This document shows, one piece after another, positions 8,850 through 18,023 of a stretch of DNA of 64,000 nt; the stretch's first letter is position 1; every line of letters begins with the position of its first letter. The translations under genes were made by a program, and so were the position numbers. Source of the DNA: Lachnospiraceae bacterium (GTDB lineage: Bacteria > Bacillota > Clostridia > Lachnospirales > Lachnospiraceae); NCBI GenBank assembly GCA_910575445.1, contig CAJTFW010000001.1, forward strand, positions 124,001 through 188,000. The letters are read 5' to 3'. Below the pieces are notes generated by a model that saw only the letters and a list, made by a program, of their open reading frames with translations, made no database searches and was not told the DNA's origin.

Positions 8850-10293
8850 GAGAGCGAAAGAATTGAAGTTTTTGCCAAATAACCGGTTTTTAAGAAGTAT
8901 GAATTTCCGGTTTATGGTGTTTTTATTTCTGATAGGAACCGTTCCGTTGTTTGTATTTTCGGGAGCGGTTCTGTCTGCCTATAAGAGCCAGGCGGTGACA
9001 AGGCTTGGCAACGATGTAAGCAATCAGTGTCAGATATTGGCGACGCAGATTGGAAGCACAGGGTATCTTGACCGGGTGGGCAATGAGACGCTCGCCGGAG
9101 AGCTGATGCAGATGGCGACGCTAAATGACGGGCGAATTATCATTATCGACCAGGACCTTCAGATTGTAGAGGATACGTATGAGCTGGAAAAAGGGCGGAC
9201 GATGGTGGCAGAAGAAGTGATTCGCTGCTTTAAGGGAGAGAGCACAGGGCGCAATATCAGCGGGCGCTTTATTGAGATGACCGTTCCGATTGTGGCAGGC
9301 GGCGAGGAGAATAAGACGATTATTGGCGTGATTTTGGCCAGTGCATCGACAGACAGTATTACAGCCCGCCTAGAGGAGCTGTGGAGGGCAACCGAGACAT
9401 GGCTGGTCGCAATCGCTATCTGTGTATTTGCCCTTTCGATTCTTCTGTCTAATTGGCTGGTGCGGCCTCTTAGGCATATGAACCAGTCGATAGGAGGGCT
9501 TGTAGAAGGCTCGCTAGATGGCGATTTGGATATTCATGACTGTACAGAGACAGAAGTGATATCCAATACCTTTAACAGCCTTTTGGCTAAGCTTCGTCTG
9601 ATGGAGGAATCCAGACAGGAATTTGTCTCAAATGTCTCACATGAATTAAAGACGCCGCTTGCCTCTATGAAGGTATTAGCGGATTCTCTTTTGATGCAAG
9701 AAGGTGCGCCGGTGGAGCTGTACCAGGAGTTTATGCAGGATATTGCAGATGAGATTGACAGGGAAAATTCGATTATCTCAGACCTTTTGACCTTGGTTAA
9801 GACTGACCGTAAGACAACCGAACTCAATGTGACACCAACCGATATCAATGAATTTTTGGAACTGATTTTAAAAAGGCTTCGTCCGATTGCAGCGACCAAC
9901 AATATCGAACTTGTGTTCGAAAGCAACCGCAGTGTCAATGCGGAGATTGACCCGACAAGGCTTTCCCTTGCCTTTTCCAATCTGGTGGAAAATGCAGTCA
10001 AATACAACCATGAAAATGGTTGGGTTCGGGTAACACTCGATGCAGACCATAAGTTTTTCTATGTCAAAGTCAGTGATTCTGGGATTGGAATTCCAGAAGA
10101 ATCCATAGATTATATCTTTGAGCGTTTCTACCGGGTGGACAAATCACATTCCAGAGAGATTGGCGGCACCGGACTTGGGCTTGCAATTACAAGGAGTGCT
10201 GTAGTGGCACATAGAGGGGCGATTCGGGTACAGAGTTCGTTGGAAGAGGGCACTGTATTTACTGTGAGGATTCCAATTCGCTATATTGCGTAG
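8842..10293 (+). CDS. HAMP-domain sensor histidine kinase
   Basis: 483 residues. Two membrane segments (about 24-46 and 187-206) enclose an extracellular sensor domain of about 140 residues; then come HAMP, the HisKA dimerisation helix with the phosphorylated His267 in SNVSHELKTPLASM, and the ATPase domain with NLVENAVKYN (N box), DSGIGIP (G1), FERFYRVD (F) and GGTGLGLAI (G2). All catalytic motifs are intact. It is translated with the preceding response regulator. Confidence 0.93.
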   Translation: MFKRAKELKFLPNNRFLRSMNFRFMVFLFLIGTVPLFVFSGAVLSAYKSQAVTRLGNDVSNQCQILATQIGSTGYLDRVGNETLAGELMQMATLNDGRIIIIDQDLQIVEDTYELEKGRTMVAEEVIRCFKGESTGRNISGRFIEMTVPIVAGGEENKTIIGVILASASTDSITARLEELWRATETWLVAIAICVFALSILLSNWLVRPLRHMNQSIGGLVEGSLDGDLDIHDCTETEVISNTFNSLLAKLRLMEESRQEFVSNVSHELKTPLASMKVLADSLLMQEGAPVELYQEFMQDIADEIDRENSIISDLLTLVKTDRKTTELNVTPTDINEFLELILKRLRPIAATNNIELVFESNRSVNAEIDPTRLSLAFSNLVENAVKYNHENGWVRVTLDADHKFFYVKVSDSGIGIPEESIDYIFERFYRVDKSHSREIGGTGLGLAITRSAVVAHRGAIRVQSSLEEGTVFTVRIPIRYIA

Positions 10294-10303
10294 GAGTATA
10301 AAT

Positions 10304-11215
10304 ATGAAAAAATGGATACCATGCCTGTATCTTATGCTTGTCTTGCTGTTGCTGGCTGGCTGTGGCGCCCAAAATGAAGAAGAGGAGAGTGGCTATCAGA
10401 TTTGGTATATGAACCAAAACGAGACCAAGCTATATTACGAGTATAAGGAGTTACAGGCAAAGAACACCGAAGGACTTTTAAAGGAAGCTTTAGAAGTTCT
10501 AAAGGAGCAGCCTTCAGATGAGAACCATAAACCCGTGCTTCCTGAGACTGTTCGTGTAGCAGATTATGAGATTCAGCACAATCAGCTCTATCTGAATTTT
10601 TCTGTAGAGTACCTAGAGATGCCAAAGCTCTATGAGGTACTGTGCAGGGCAGCTCTTGTGCGTACACTCTGTCAGCTTCCAGAGATTGAATATGTGGGTT
10701 TTCGCGTGGATGGTAAGCCGCTTCAGGACCTTCAGGGAAAGCCCTATGGACTTATGAATGAAGAACAGTTTATCGAAAATGCCGGTGAGGAAATCAACGC
10801 CTATAAAACGGCGGATTTGACGCTGTATTATACCAATCAGGCAGGAGATAAGCTTGTAACACAAAGAGTTGCCAAAGAGTACAACAGCAATATTTCCCTT
10901 GAGAGACTGATTGTGGAGCAACTGATTGCCGGGCCGCCTTTTGAAGGGGTGTATCCGACGATACCAAGTACCACCAAAGTGGTCAGTACTGCAGTGCGGG
11001 ATGGAATATGTTATGTAAACCTGGACGAAGGCTTTTTGGCGACTGGCTACAACGTAACTGAGAGTATCCCTATCTATTCCATTGTCAATTCCCTGATTGA
11101 AAATACCGATGTACAGAAAGTGCAGATTAGTATTAATGGAGAGACCAATAGAATCTTTCGGGAGAGTATCAGCTTTGATACCGTGTTTATGAAAAATAAG
11201 GAGTTGGTGGAATGA
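10304..11215 (+). CDS. GerMN-domain lipoprotein
   Basis: 303 residues with a lipoprotein signal (LLLLAGC, Cys20) and two GerMN-type repeats, the first ending near the GFRVDGKPL part and the second containing LERLIVEQLIAGPPFEGVYPTIP and VYVNLDEGF-like strands (written here CYVNLDEGF). GerM proteins take part in sporulation and germination. In other clostridia such proteins lie beside two-component genes. The ATG at 10304 follows TAGGAGTATAAAT. It overlaps comEC by four bases, so both are likely co-translated. Confidence 0.85.
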   Translation: MKKWIPCLYLMLVLLLLAGCGAQNEEEESGYQIWYMNQNETKLYYEYKELQAKNTEGLLKEALEVLKEQPSDENHKPVLPETVRVADYEIQHNQLYLNFSVEYLEMPKLYEVLCRAALVRTLCQLPEIEYVGFRVDGKPLQDLQGKPYGLMNEEQFIENAGEEINAYKTADLTLYYTNQAGDKLVTQRVAKEYNSNISLERLIVEQLIAGPPFEGVYPTIPSTTKVVSTAVRDGICYVNLDEGFLATGYNVTESIPIYSIVNSLIENTDVQKVQISINGETNRIFRESISFDTVFMKNKELVE

Positions 11216-13416
11216 GACAAAGACCGCTGGCCCTCTTTGCGCTTCTGGTCTTTGGAATTCTCTGGCTTTTGCCTGTAAGGCTCTTTTATGAGCCCTTGCA
11301 GGTATCAGAGAAATGCGAAGTACAGGTAAGAGGGCGCGTAACAAGGCGCATACAAAAAGAAGACAAGACACAACTCTATCTAAGAGATTGTCAGATTCAA
11401 CATGGAGAAGAAGCATTTAAGACCAGATATCTTCTCGCTTATCTAGAGACAACTGCGGAGTATCCCGTAGGATGTTATCTGTCCTTATCAGGAACCATTT
11501 ATCCAATCGAAGAACCGACAAATCCGGGACAATTTAATAGTAAACTTTATTATCAGGGAAAAAAGATTGCCTATACACTCTACGCTGACAGAAGCGTTGT
11601 ATTGTCAGAGCAGGTATCTCCTGTCCTAGAGGGACTTCTTCGGTGGAAAGAAAGGCTGATGCAGGTGTATGAGAAGGTATTAGATGAAAAGGACAGTGCA
11701 CTTTTAAAGGCGATGGTGCTTGGGGCAAAGGAGGAGCTTGATGCAGAGATAAAAGAGCTTTATCAGAGAAATGGCATCTCACATCTGTTAGCTATCTCTG
11801 GTCTGCATATCTCGCTGGTGGGGATGGGGCTTTATCGACTGCTTCGAAGGATAAGTGGATCCTGTCTTGCTTCGGGGATACTGTCAATTCTCTTTTTGAG
11901 TTGTTATGGATGGGTGAGCGGAGCCTCTGTATCAGCGGTTCGTGCAGTGCTTATGTGTGTACTTTCTATTGTTGCAGACCTGATTGGCAGAACCTATGAT
12001 ATGCTTACAGCTCTTGCAGCAGCAGCGCTGATACTGATGTTTACCAATCCTTTAAGCGTAAGACAGAGTGCCTTTTTGCTTTCCTTTGGAGCAGTGCTTG
12101 GGATTGCACTTTTGCAGCCTGTCTGTCAACTGTATCTTTCAAAACCTAAAAAGCTGTTGCAGTCATTATCTATTAGCTTTTCGGTACTGTTTCTTACTTT
12201 TCCATTATTATTGTGTTTCTTTTATGAATACCCCTTATATTCTACAATTTTAAATCTGCTGGTGATTCCAATGATGAGTATCTTGATGGTCTGCGGGATA
12301 CTGTGTGGTCTGTCAGGGCTTTTTAATTTGTGGATAGCACGTATCTTTGCATTTCCATGTCATCTGATACTTGCACTGTATGAGTGGACAGGAAAGAAAT
12401 GCCTAAATCTTCCAGGAGCAGTGCTTTTAATTGGCCAGCCAGATACCTGGAAAATATTGTTGTATTATACTGTGCTGTCAGTTGCTCTAATTTTTTTCTA
12501 CAGAGAAAAGAGAAAGAAAAAATATTGGAGAAAAAAAGAGCCTTTTTGTCCGGGAAAGCTTGTGCTGATAGGAAATCTGGGGATGATGTTTTTGTGCGTA
12601 CTTGTTTTATGTCTGCGTGTGGACAGAGGTCTTAGCATTACAATGTTAGATGTGGGACAAGGAGATGGTGTGTTTTTTCGCTTGCCTTCGGGGATTACTT
12701 GTCTGTATGATGGGGGCAGCAGCAATGTAAAAGGAGTGGGAGAACGAAGGATTCTACCATTTTTACAGGCAGAAGGCGTAAAAAGATTGGACTATATTTT
12801 CATCTCTCATATGGACCAGGACCATATAAGCGGGTTAAAGGAGCTGATAGAGGAGAGCCAAAATAATGGAAAAATCTCGATTGGACATGGCGTGCTTCCA
12901 GACCTTATGGAGCAGGATGAGAACTATCAGGAGATGAAAGCACTTTTTACGAAGGCAAAAATTCCTGTCTTATCTATGGGTAGCGGGGATATTTTAGGAA
13001 AGGATGCGTTTTCTTTTACTTGTCTGTGGCCAGAGAAAGGAGAGCGGTCAGAGGACCGCAACGACTTGTCGCTGGTACTGTTGGCAGAATATGGAGAATT
13101 TCAGATGTTGCTAACCGGCGATATTGGAAAAGAGACCGAACAAAAGCTGCTTCGCTTAAAAACACTTTCGCAGGTGGAGATATTAAAGATTGCCCATCAT
13201 GGCTCTCGACATTCTTCGACTGAAGGGTTTCTAAAAAAAGTACGACCGATGCTTAGCCTTATCTCATGCAGCGCCACAAACAGATATGGACATCCAGGGG
13301 AGGAGACGCTTCTTAGGCTTAGAGAGATTGGAAGTCAGGTGCTGATAACTAAGGATTGCGGAGCGATTCGGGTGTGGACAGATGGGAAGAAAGTACGGGT
13401 GAAGACGATGCTTTAG
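11212..13416 (+). CDS. comEC: ComEC/Rec2 DNA internalisation channel protein
   Basis: 734 residues, full length for the family. An N-terminal DUF4131-like soluble part is followed by the ComEC/Rec2 membrane domain that begins with RNGISHLLAISGLHIS and contains about ten hydrophobic segments, then a C-terminal metallo-beta-lactamase-like domain with MLDVGQGDGVFF, DGG, HMDQDHISGL and IAHHGSRHSS. All metal-binding motifs are present. ComEC passes one DNA strand through the membrane during transformation, and the MBL domain probably degrades the other strand. With comEA nearby it suggests at least part of a competence apparatus. Confidence 0.95.
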   Translation: MRQRPLALFALLVFGILWLLPVRLFYEPLQVSEKCEVQVRGRVTRRIQKEDKTQLYLRDCQIQHGEEAFKTRYLLAYLETTAEYPVGCYLSLSGTIYPIEEPTNPGQFNSKLYYQGKKIAYTLYADRSVVLSEQVSPVLEGLLRWKERLMQVYEKVLDEKDSALLKAMVLGAKEELDAEIKELYQRNGISHLLAISGLHISLVGMGLYRLLRRISGSCLASGILSILFLSCYGWVSGASVSAVRAVLMCVLSIVADLIGRTYDMLTALAAAALILMFTNPLSVRQSAFLLSFGAVLGIALLQPVCQLYLSKPKKLLQSLSISFSVLFLTFPLLLCFFYEYPLYSTILNLLVIPMMSILMVCGILCGLSGLFNLWIARIFAFPCHLILALYEWTGKKCLNLPGAVLLIGQPDTWKILLYYTVLSVALIFFYREKRKKKYWRKKEPFCPGKLVLIGNLGMMFLCVLVLCLRVDRGLSITMLDVGQGDGVFFRLPSGITCLYDGGSSNVKGVGERRILPFLQAEGVKRLDYIFISHMDQDHISGLKELIEESQNNGKISIGHGVLPDLMEQDENYQEMKALFTKAKIPVLSMGSGDILGKDAFSFTCLWPEKGERSEDRNDLSLVLLAEYGEFQMLLTGDIGKETEQKLLRLKTLSQVEILKIAHHGSRHSSTEGFLKKVRPMLSLISCSATNRYGHPGEETLLRLREIGSQVLITKDCGAIRVWTDGKKVRVKTML

Positions 13417-13456
13417 GTTGAAATATAAATTGAAATTCATATTTTGTGGTATAAGT

Positions 13457-13886
13457 GACGCTAGGACGGGAGGGGCATAGGTTCCTTCCAGACCCCGCTC
13501 TCGCTTAATGAACGCCTATAGCGGTACTAAATTCGCGACTGCGCGTTCCGCTTGCGCTCATTAAGTGCCGATGGCGTCCAATGGGTCTTTCAGGAACCTA
13601 TGCCCCTCCCGCCCTGGCTGACTATGGCCAGCCATAAGATATAAGACACTATCATGTAATACTGTGTAGGCATATGGGTGAAGTGTTTCGCCTGCTACGT
13701 ACGTATCGAAGCTAAGAAACAGCCCGACATGGTCTGCTAGATGTTCCTGCAAGACCCATTGGACGCCATCGGCACTTAGCGAGCGCAAGCGGTTACGCGC
13801 AGTCGCGAGCTTAGTACCGCTATAGGCGTTCATTAAGCGCGAGCGGGGTCTGGAAGGAACATCTAGCAGACCGTGGCGAGCGTCCC
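13457..13886. repeat. R1: full-length palindromic repeat (R family)
   Basis: Two long imperfect hairpins facing opposite ways, joined by about 120 bases. The ends read GACGCT... and ...AGCGTCC, an inverted terminal repeat. The left hairpin (about 13457-13615) has an outer stem containing GGAGGGGCATAGGTTCC and its complement; the right one (about 13733-13886) is a reverse-complement copy with different outer arms that are still self-complementary. Both share the core words GAACGCCTATAGCGGTACTA and GTGCCGATGGCGTCCAATGG. R1 is inverted relative to R4 at 62698. Open frames inside it are by-products of the palindrome. The 647-base comEC-holA gap holds R1 and otherwise only the region just before holA. 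Confidence 0.9.
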
Positions 13887-14063
13887 TTGCATCAAAAACA
13901 TTTTCAAGTATACAATCCTATAAGTTTCGTGTAAAATAAAAATAAACAGGCGAAGTATAACATTATATGATGAAAAAAAGATTACACGTACGCGCGAGAA
14001 GCGTATTCGCCAAGAAGAACGAGAAAAAGGAATTCAAATAGAATATGGAATTGAGGAAAAATC

Positions 14064-15059
14064 ATGAAGATGTTGCTAGAAGATATCAAAAATGGACACT
14101 TTAAAAATGTATATCTATTGACAGGAGAAGAAGTATATCTGCGCAGTCAGTATCGGAAAAAACTGCGGGAGGCATTATTAGACCCGGAAGATACAATGAA
14201 TGGAGCGGTGTTTGAGGGGAAGGGAATCTCGCCTGGGGAAGTGATTGATTTGGCAGAGACGATGCCTTTTTTTGCAGAACGCAGAGTGATTGAGATATTG
14301 GACAGCGGATTTTTTAAACATGCTTCTTTGGAACTTTCGGATTATATCACCAGGATTCCACAGAGTACTTGTATAATTTTTAACGAAGCAGAAGTGGATA
14401 AAAGAGGAAAACTCTATAAGGCAGTGAAAAAGGTCGGCAGAGTGGTGGAGTTTAAGCGTCAAGATGAGAAGACGCTGGCGCGGTGGGTGCTTGGAATCTT
14501 AAAGAGAGAGGGGAAAAGTATCAAAGAGGGGACACTGTATGTCTTTTTGGGGCGTACAGGGTCTGATATGGAACATATCTCCAAGGAGCTTGAGAAGCTT
14601 GTCTGTTATACGATGGGGCGTAAGGAGATTTCCGATGAGGATGTGGAGATGGTCTGTATAGACCGGGCAGAGAATCGTATCTTTGATATGGTACAGGCGA
14701 TTACAGAACAGAATCAGAAGAAGGCACTAGAACTCTATACGGATTTGCTGGCGATGAAGGAGCCGCCAATGCGGATTTTATATCTGATTACCAGGCAGTT
14801 TCATCAGCTGATGATGTTAAAAAGTTTGGCGGGCAGAATATCGGACCGCACAGAGCTTGCCAAGATGGCGGGGATTCCTCCTTTTGCACTTGGAAAATAC
14901 CAGACACTTTGTAAACGCTTTACAAAGGAGCAGCTTCGGGGCGCAGTGGAAGACTGCGTGGAGACAGAGGAGCGGGTGAAGACAGGACAGATGGGAGAGC
15001 AGCTGAGTGTGGAGCTTTTGATTGTAAAATATAGCACAACAGAGCAGAAAGTAATATAG
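14064..15059 (+). CDS. holA: DNA polymerase III subunit delta
   Basis: 331 residues. HolA is the clamp-loader subunit that opens the beta clamp. Marks: an N-terminal LLTGEEVYLRSQYRKK, the ETMPFFAERRVIEI segment, DEKTLARWVLGILKREGK in the middle and the C-terminal collar part with LYLITRQFHQLMMLKSL. GAGG seven bases before ATG. The gene order holA, rpsT (convergent), gpr, spoIIP, lepA, hemW is the usual one in clostridia. Confidence 0.93.
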   Translation: MKMLLEDIKNGHFKNVYLLTGEEVYLRSQYRKKLREALLDPEDTMNGAVFEGKGISPGEVIDLAETMPFFAERRVIEILDSGFFKHASLELSDYITRIPQSTCIIFNEAEVDKRGKLYKAVKKVGRVVEFKRQDEKTLARWVLGILKREGKSIKEGTLYVFLGRTGSDMEHISKELEKLVCYTMGRKEISDEDVEMVCIDRAENRIFDMVQAITEQNQKKALELYTDLLAMKEPPMRILYLITRQFHQLMMLKSLAGRISDRTELAKMAGIPPFALGKYQTLCKRFTKEQLRGAVEDCVETEERVKTGQMGEQLSVELLIVKYSTTEQKVI

Positions 15060-15069
15060 ATATAGATAA

Positions 15070-15106
15070 AAAAAGCGACTGGTATGACGGAACCAGTCGT
15101 TTTTTA
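15070..15106. terminator. Bidirectional terminator between holA and rpsT
   Basis: CGACTGGT (15076-15083) pairs with ACCAGTCG (15092-15099), flanked by an A run on the left and a T run on the right, so it serves both converging genes. Confidence 0.85.
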
Positions 15107-15121
15107 TATGTCTATAAAATA

Positions 15122-15385
15122 TTAAGCCATGGTGTTGACTGCTTTTTGCAGACGGGAAATCTTTCTGGAAGTGGTGTTCTTATGATAAACACCTTTGGAA
15201 GTTGCTTTATCCATGGTAGAGATGGCAGCTTTTAATGCTGCTCTTGCAGCTTCCTGGTCTTTGGATTCGATAGCCGTATAGACTTTTTTAATCATGGTCT
15301 TAACTTCGGATTTGATTGCTTTGTTTCTTGCGGTTCTGGTCTGGGTTACCAGAATTCTTTTCTTTGCAGATTTAATGTTTGCCAA
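15122..15385 (-). CDS. rpsT: 30S ribosomal protein S20
   Basis: 87 residues, normal S20 length, a basic helical protein that binds 16S rRNA. The sequence begins MANIKSAKKRILVTQ and has the S20 segment KSEVKTMIKKVYTAI and a C-terminal KGVYHKNTTSRKISRL. The start is a TTG at 15385 preceded by GGAGGTG at the right distance; longer upstream frames lack a signal and do not match the family. It has its own promoter at 15489-15517. Confidence 0.95.
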   Translation of the reverse strand: MANIKSAKKRILVTQTRTARNKAIKSEVKTMIKKVYTAIESKDQEAARAALKAAISTMDKATSKGVYHKNTTSRKISRLQKAVNTMA

Positions 15386-15488
15386 TTTGTGCACCTCCAA
15401 TATGCTCGGTATTGTTACTTTTTCATTTTTAGGGAGTGCTTCATGAAAGCGAGACACGGAAATGCTTTGCATGGAAACACACGAATAT

Positions 15489-15517
15489 ATTTTAGTAGAA
15501 AGAGATAAATGTGTCAA
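15489..15517 (-). promoter_or_regulatory. Promoter of rpsT
   Basis: On the minus strand TTGACA (15512-15517), 17 bases, TAAAAT (15489-15494). The leader of about 95 bases between it and the TTG start could carry autoregulation; no specific fold was resolved. Confidence 0.7.
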
Positions 15518-15655
15518 TACATAAATTTATAAAATTTTGAAAAAATATGTGTAGAAAAGCGGCATTTGCTGTAAAGAACGCTGCCAGATACTAGGAAAAT
15601 AAGAACGTATCAGGAGAAAAGGTCTAAGCGTGACAACAGAAGGAGGTTATTGGTT

Positions 15656-16531
15656 ATGATAGAGAGAATGAGAGTGCGGACAGACCTTGCGCTAGAGGCG
15701 AAGGAGAGCTTTGAAGGGAGCGATACAGAAGTTCATGGGGTGATTGTGGAGGAGGAGTACGATGAAAAGAGGGATATCCGGCTGACCAGGGTGCAGATTG
15801 TGTCGGAGCGGGGCGCTAGGGAGATGGGAAAGCCGATGGGAAATTATCTGACACTAGAAGCACCAGGGATGGCAGCACCAGATGAAGATTATCACAGGGA
15901 AATATCAAAGGCATTGGCTTTTTATCTTAGAGAGCTTATGGGAGAGGAGAAGGAGCGTTCCATATTGGTTGCAGGGCTTGGAAACCGGGATGTAACACCA
16001 GATGCACTAGGGCCTAAGACGGTGTCAAATCTGCTGATTACAAGGCATCTGATTAAAGAGTATGGAAAAAAAGTGATGGGAACGGAGAAGGTAAATATGG
16101 TAAGTGGAATTGTGCCAGGCGTGATGGCACAGACGGGGATGGAGACTTCGGAGATTATTCGGGGGATTGTAGAACAGACGGGACCAGACCTTTTGATTGT
16201 GATTGATGCGTTGGCGGCAAGAAGCACCAAAAGGCTTAGCAGGACGATTCAGTTGACAGATACCGGAATTCAGCCAGGGTCTGGTGTTGGAAATCATAGA
16301 AATTGTCTGACAGAAGAAAGTCTTGGGATTCCGGTGATTGCGATTGGCGTGCCTACCGTCGTGGAGGCAGCGGCGATTATCTATGATTCCGAGGGGAATT
16401 GTGAGAAGATGCCACCACATCTAAACGGGATGTTTGTTACACCAAAAAATATTGATGAGACAATTAAACAGCTGAGTTTTACGCTTTCTGAGGCTTTGAA
16501 CATGGCTTTTGAGATAGCAGGGGAAGCATAG
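15656..16531 (+). CDS. gpr: Spore protease GPR
   Basis: 291-residue endopeptidase that degrades small acid-soluble spore proteins at germination; made as a zymogen in the forespore. The N-terminus shows VRTDLALEAKE, similar to the region where the propeptide is removed and to the SASP cleavage motif. Other marks: GLGNRDVTPDALGPK, MVSGIVPGVMAQTGMET, DLLIVIDALAARS and GVGNHR. ATG 15656 has AGGAGG nine bases upstream; a TTG at 15650 is too close to that signal. Expected to be sigma-G dependent, but no convincing sigma-G promoter was found. Confidence 0.95.
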   Translation: MIERMRVRTDLALEAKESFEGSDTEVHGVIVEEEYDEKRDIRLTRVQIVSERGAREMGKPMGNYLTLEAPGMAAPDEDYHREISKALAFYLRELMGEEKERSILVAGLGNRDVTPDALGPKTVSNLLITRHLIKEYGKKVMGTEKVNMVSGIVPGVMAQTGMETSEIIRGIVEQTGPDLLIVIDALAARSTKRLSRTIQLTDTGIQPGSGVGNHRNCLTEESLGIPVIAIGVPTVVEAAAIIYDSEGNCEKMPPHLNGMFVTPKNIDETIKQLSFTLSEALNMAFEIAGEA

Positions 16532-16577
16532 GATGCCAGGTTTTTCCATATAATTAAGAAGCACGTCTTAAGGGGGG

Positions 16578-17897
16578 ATGGCTCTGATTCGTTTGACAAA
16601 ATTATGGGATAGAGTATTGTGGCTCTTTTTTTTCTGTGCCGGATTTTATATTGTATTTACCGGGGGACAAAGGTTTTGGGCTGGAGATATTACAGAACTG
16701 ATAAGTGATGGAAAGATAACGATGCAGCGCGTATGCCAAAGAGAGTTTGCGCGCTGCCTGTATCCGGGGCTTTTTCTGGAATATGAGGAGGACAGCGAGC
16801 CGGACTCATTGGCGGATTGGTACATACAAAGAGTGCTGACGATGCACCCACTCTATAAATTGCAGCATGGCGCAGAACAGCTTACCGCTATGGAAAATGC
16901 AGCAACGTATGAGATGCTGATTAGCGGAGGTGTACATGATGAAAATGAAGTGGATGAAAATGGGCAGGAATATGATATGGAAGCGCTTGCACAACAGGAA
17001 AATGAAAAAGTTATTGAGCAGAAGACAGAAGAAGAACAACAGAAAGTAGAAGAAGCCATGGCAGAAGAAGAAAATAAAGAAGTGGCAGAAAAGACAGAGA
17101 CAACCGTTTCAGAAGCCACACCGGCAGGAACTATCTATAATTTAGAGGAGCTGTCGGATTTTGAATATTTATTTGGCAATTTTTACACGATGGATAAGAC
17201 AACAACCATCAGCCCGCAGGACTTAAATGCAGAGGTGCTGTTAAGCAAGGATATGAGCATTGATAAAGAGGTGGACGGGCCGCAGATATTAATTTATCAC
17301 ACCCATTCACAAGAAGGTTTTGTAGACTCTGTTCCAGGCGACAATTCCACGACGATTGTAGGAGTCGGCGCATACTTAGCGCAGCTTTTAGAAGAAAAAG
17401 GCTATCAGGTTATGCATGTTACAAGCGTCTATGACTTGGTAGATGGAAAGTTAGACAGAAATGAAGCGTACAGTAAAGCTTCTGAGGAGATTAGTGCGAT
17501 TTTAGCAGAAAATCCTTCCATACAGTCTGTGATTGACTTACATAGAGACGGCGTCAAAGAAGGAACCCACCTTGTAACCGAGATTAATGGAAAACCTACC
17601 GCGCGGTTTATGTTCTTTAACGGGCTAAGCCGGACCAAGAAAAATGGAGCGATTGACTATCTGTATAATCCATATATTGAGGATAATCTGGCACTTACTT
17701 TGCAGCTTAAATTGATGAGTGAACAATACTATCCAGGGCTTGCAAGAAATATCTACCTTAGAAGTCTGCGCTATAATCTGCATCTGTCGGACAAAGCATT
17801 GCTGATAGAAGCAGGAGCACAGACAAATACTCTGGAAGAGATGATGAATACCATGGAACCCTTGGCAGATATACTGGATAAAGTATTTGATTCATAA
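16578..17897 (+). CDS. spoIIP: Stage II sporulation protein P
   Basis: 439 residues. SpoIIP is a membrane-anchored amidase/endopeptidase that, with SpoIID and SpoIIM, degrades septal peptidoglycan so that the mother cell engulfs the forespore. One N-terminal membrane segment (about 15-32), a very acidic Glu-rich stretch (about 125-175) and a C-terminal catalytic domain with ILIYHTHSQEGF, SVIDLHRDGV and LLIEAGAQTNTLEEM. The ATG is directly after a GGGGGG run, which makes the exact start less certain. Follows gpr, a common pairing in clostridia. Confidence 0.94.
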   Translation: MALIRLTKLWDRVLWLFFFCAGFYIVFTGGQRFWAGDITELISDGKITMQRVCQREFARCLYPGLFLEYEEDSEPDSLADWYIQRVLTMHPLYKLQHGAEQLTAMENAATYEMLISGGVHDENEVDENGQEYDMEALAQQENEKVIEQKTEEEQQKVEEAMAEEENKEVAEKTETTVSEATPAGTIYNLEELSDFEYLFGNFYTMDKTTTISPQDLNAEVLLSKDMSIDKEVDGPQILIYHTHSQEGFVDSVPGDNSTTIVGVGAYLAQLLEEKGYQVMHVTSVYDLVDGKLDRNEAYSKASEEISAILAENPSIQSVIDLHRDGVKEGTHLVTEINGKPTARFMFFNGLSRTKKNGAIDYLYNPYIEDNLALTLQLKLMSEQYYPGLARNIYLRSLRYNLHLSDKALLIEAGAQTNTLEEMMNTMEPLADILDKVFDS

Positions 17898-17932
17898 ATA
17901 CCCCCGGCTCTTTTCATTTGCATCAAAAAACC

Positions 17933-17961
17933 TTGTGCCAAGAGAAAAACTATTGTAAAAT
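17933..17961 (+). promoter_or_regulatory. Promoter for lepA-hemW
   Basis: TTGTGC (17933-17938), 17 bases, TAAAAT (17956-17961), 62 bases before lepA. Confidence 0.5.
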
Positions 17962-18023
17962 ATAAAAAATAATTAAGGACTAAAGTATGATAATTTTTTA
18001 ACAATAACACCGGAGGACCCTAC

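Noticed and set aside
12038-12253. Extra small frames inside comEC and other large genes
   Set aside because: They are shadows in other frames without signals and conflict with clear coding sequences.
13561-13833. Open frame encoding MNAYSGTKLATARNRL... on the minus strand, with similar frames at 50878-51159 and 62788-63057
   Set aside because: They lie entirely in the R-family palindromes, have no ribosome sites, and arise from the shared hairpin core; treated as repeat, not genes.
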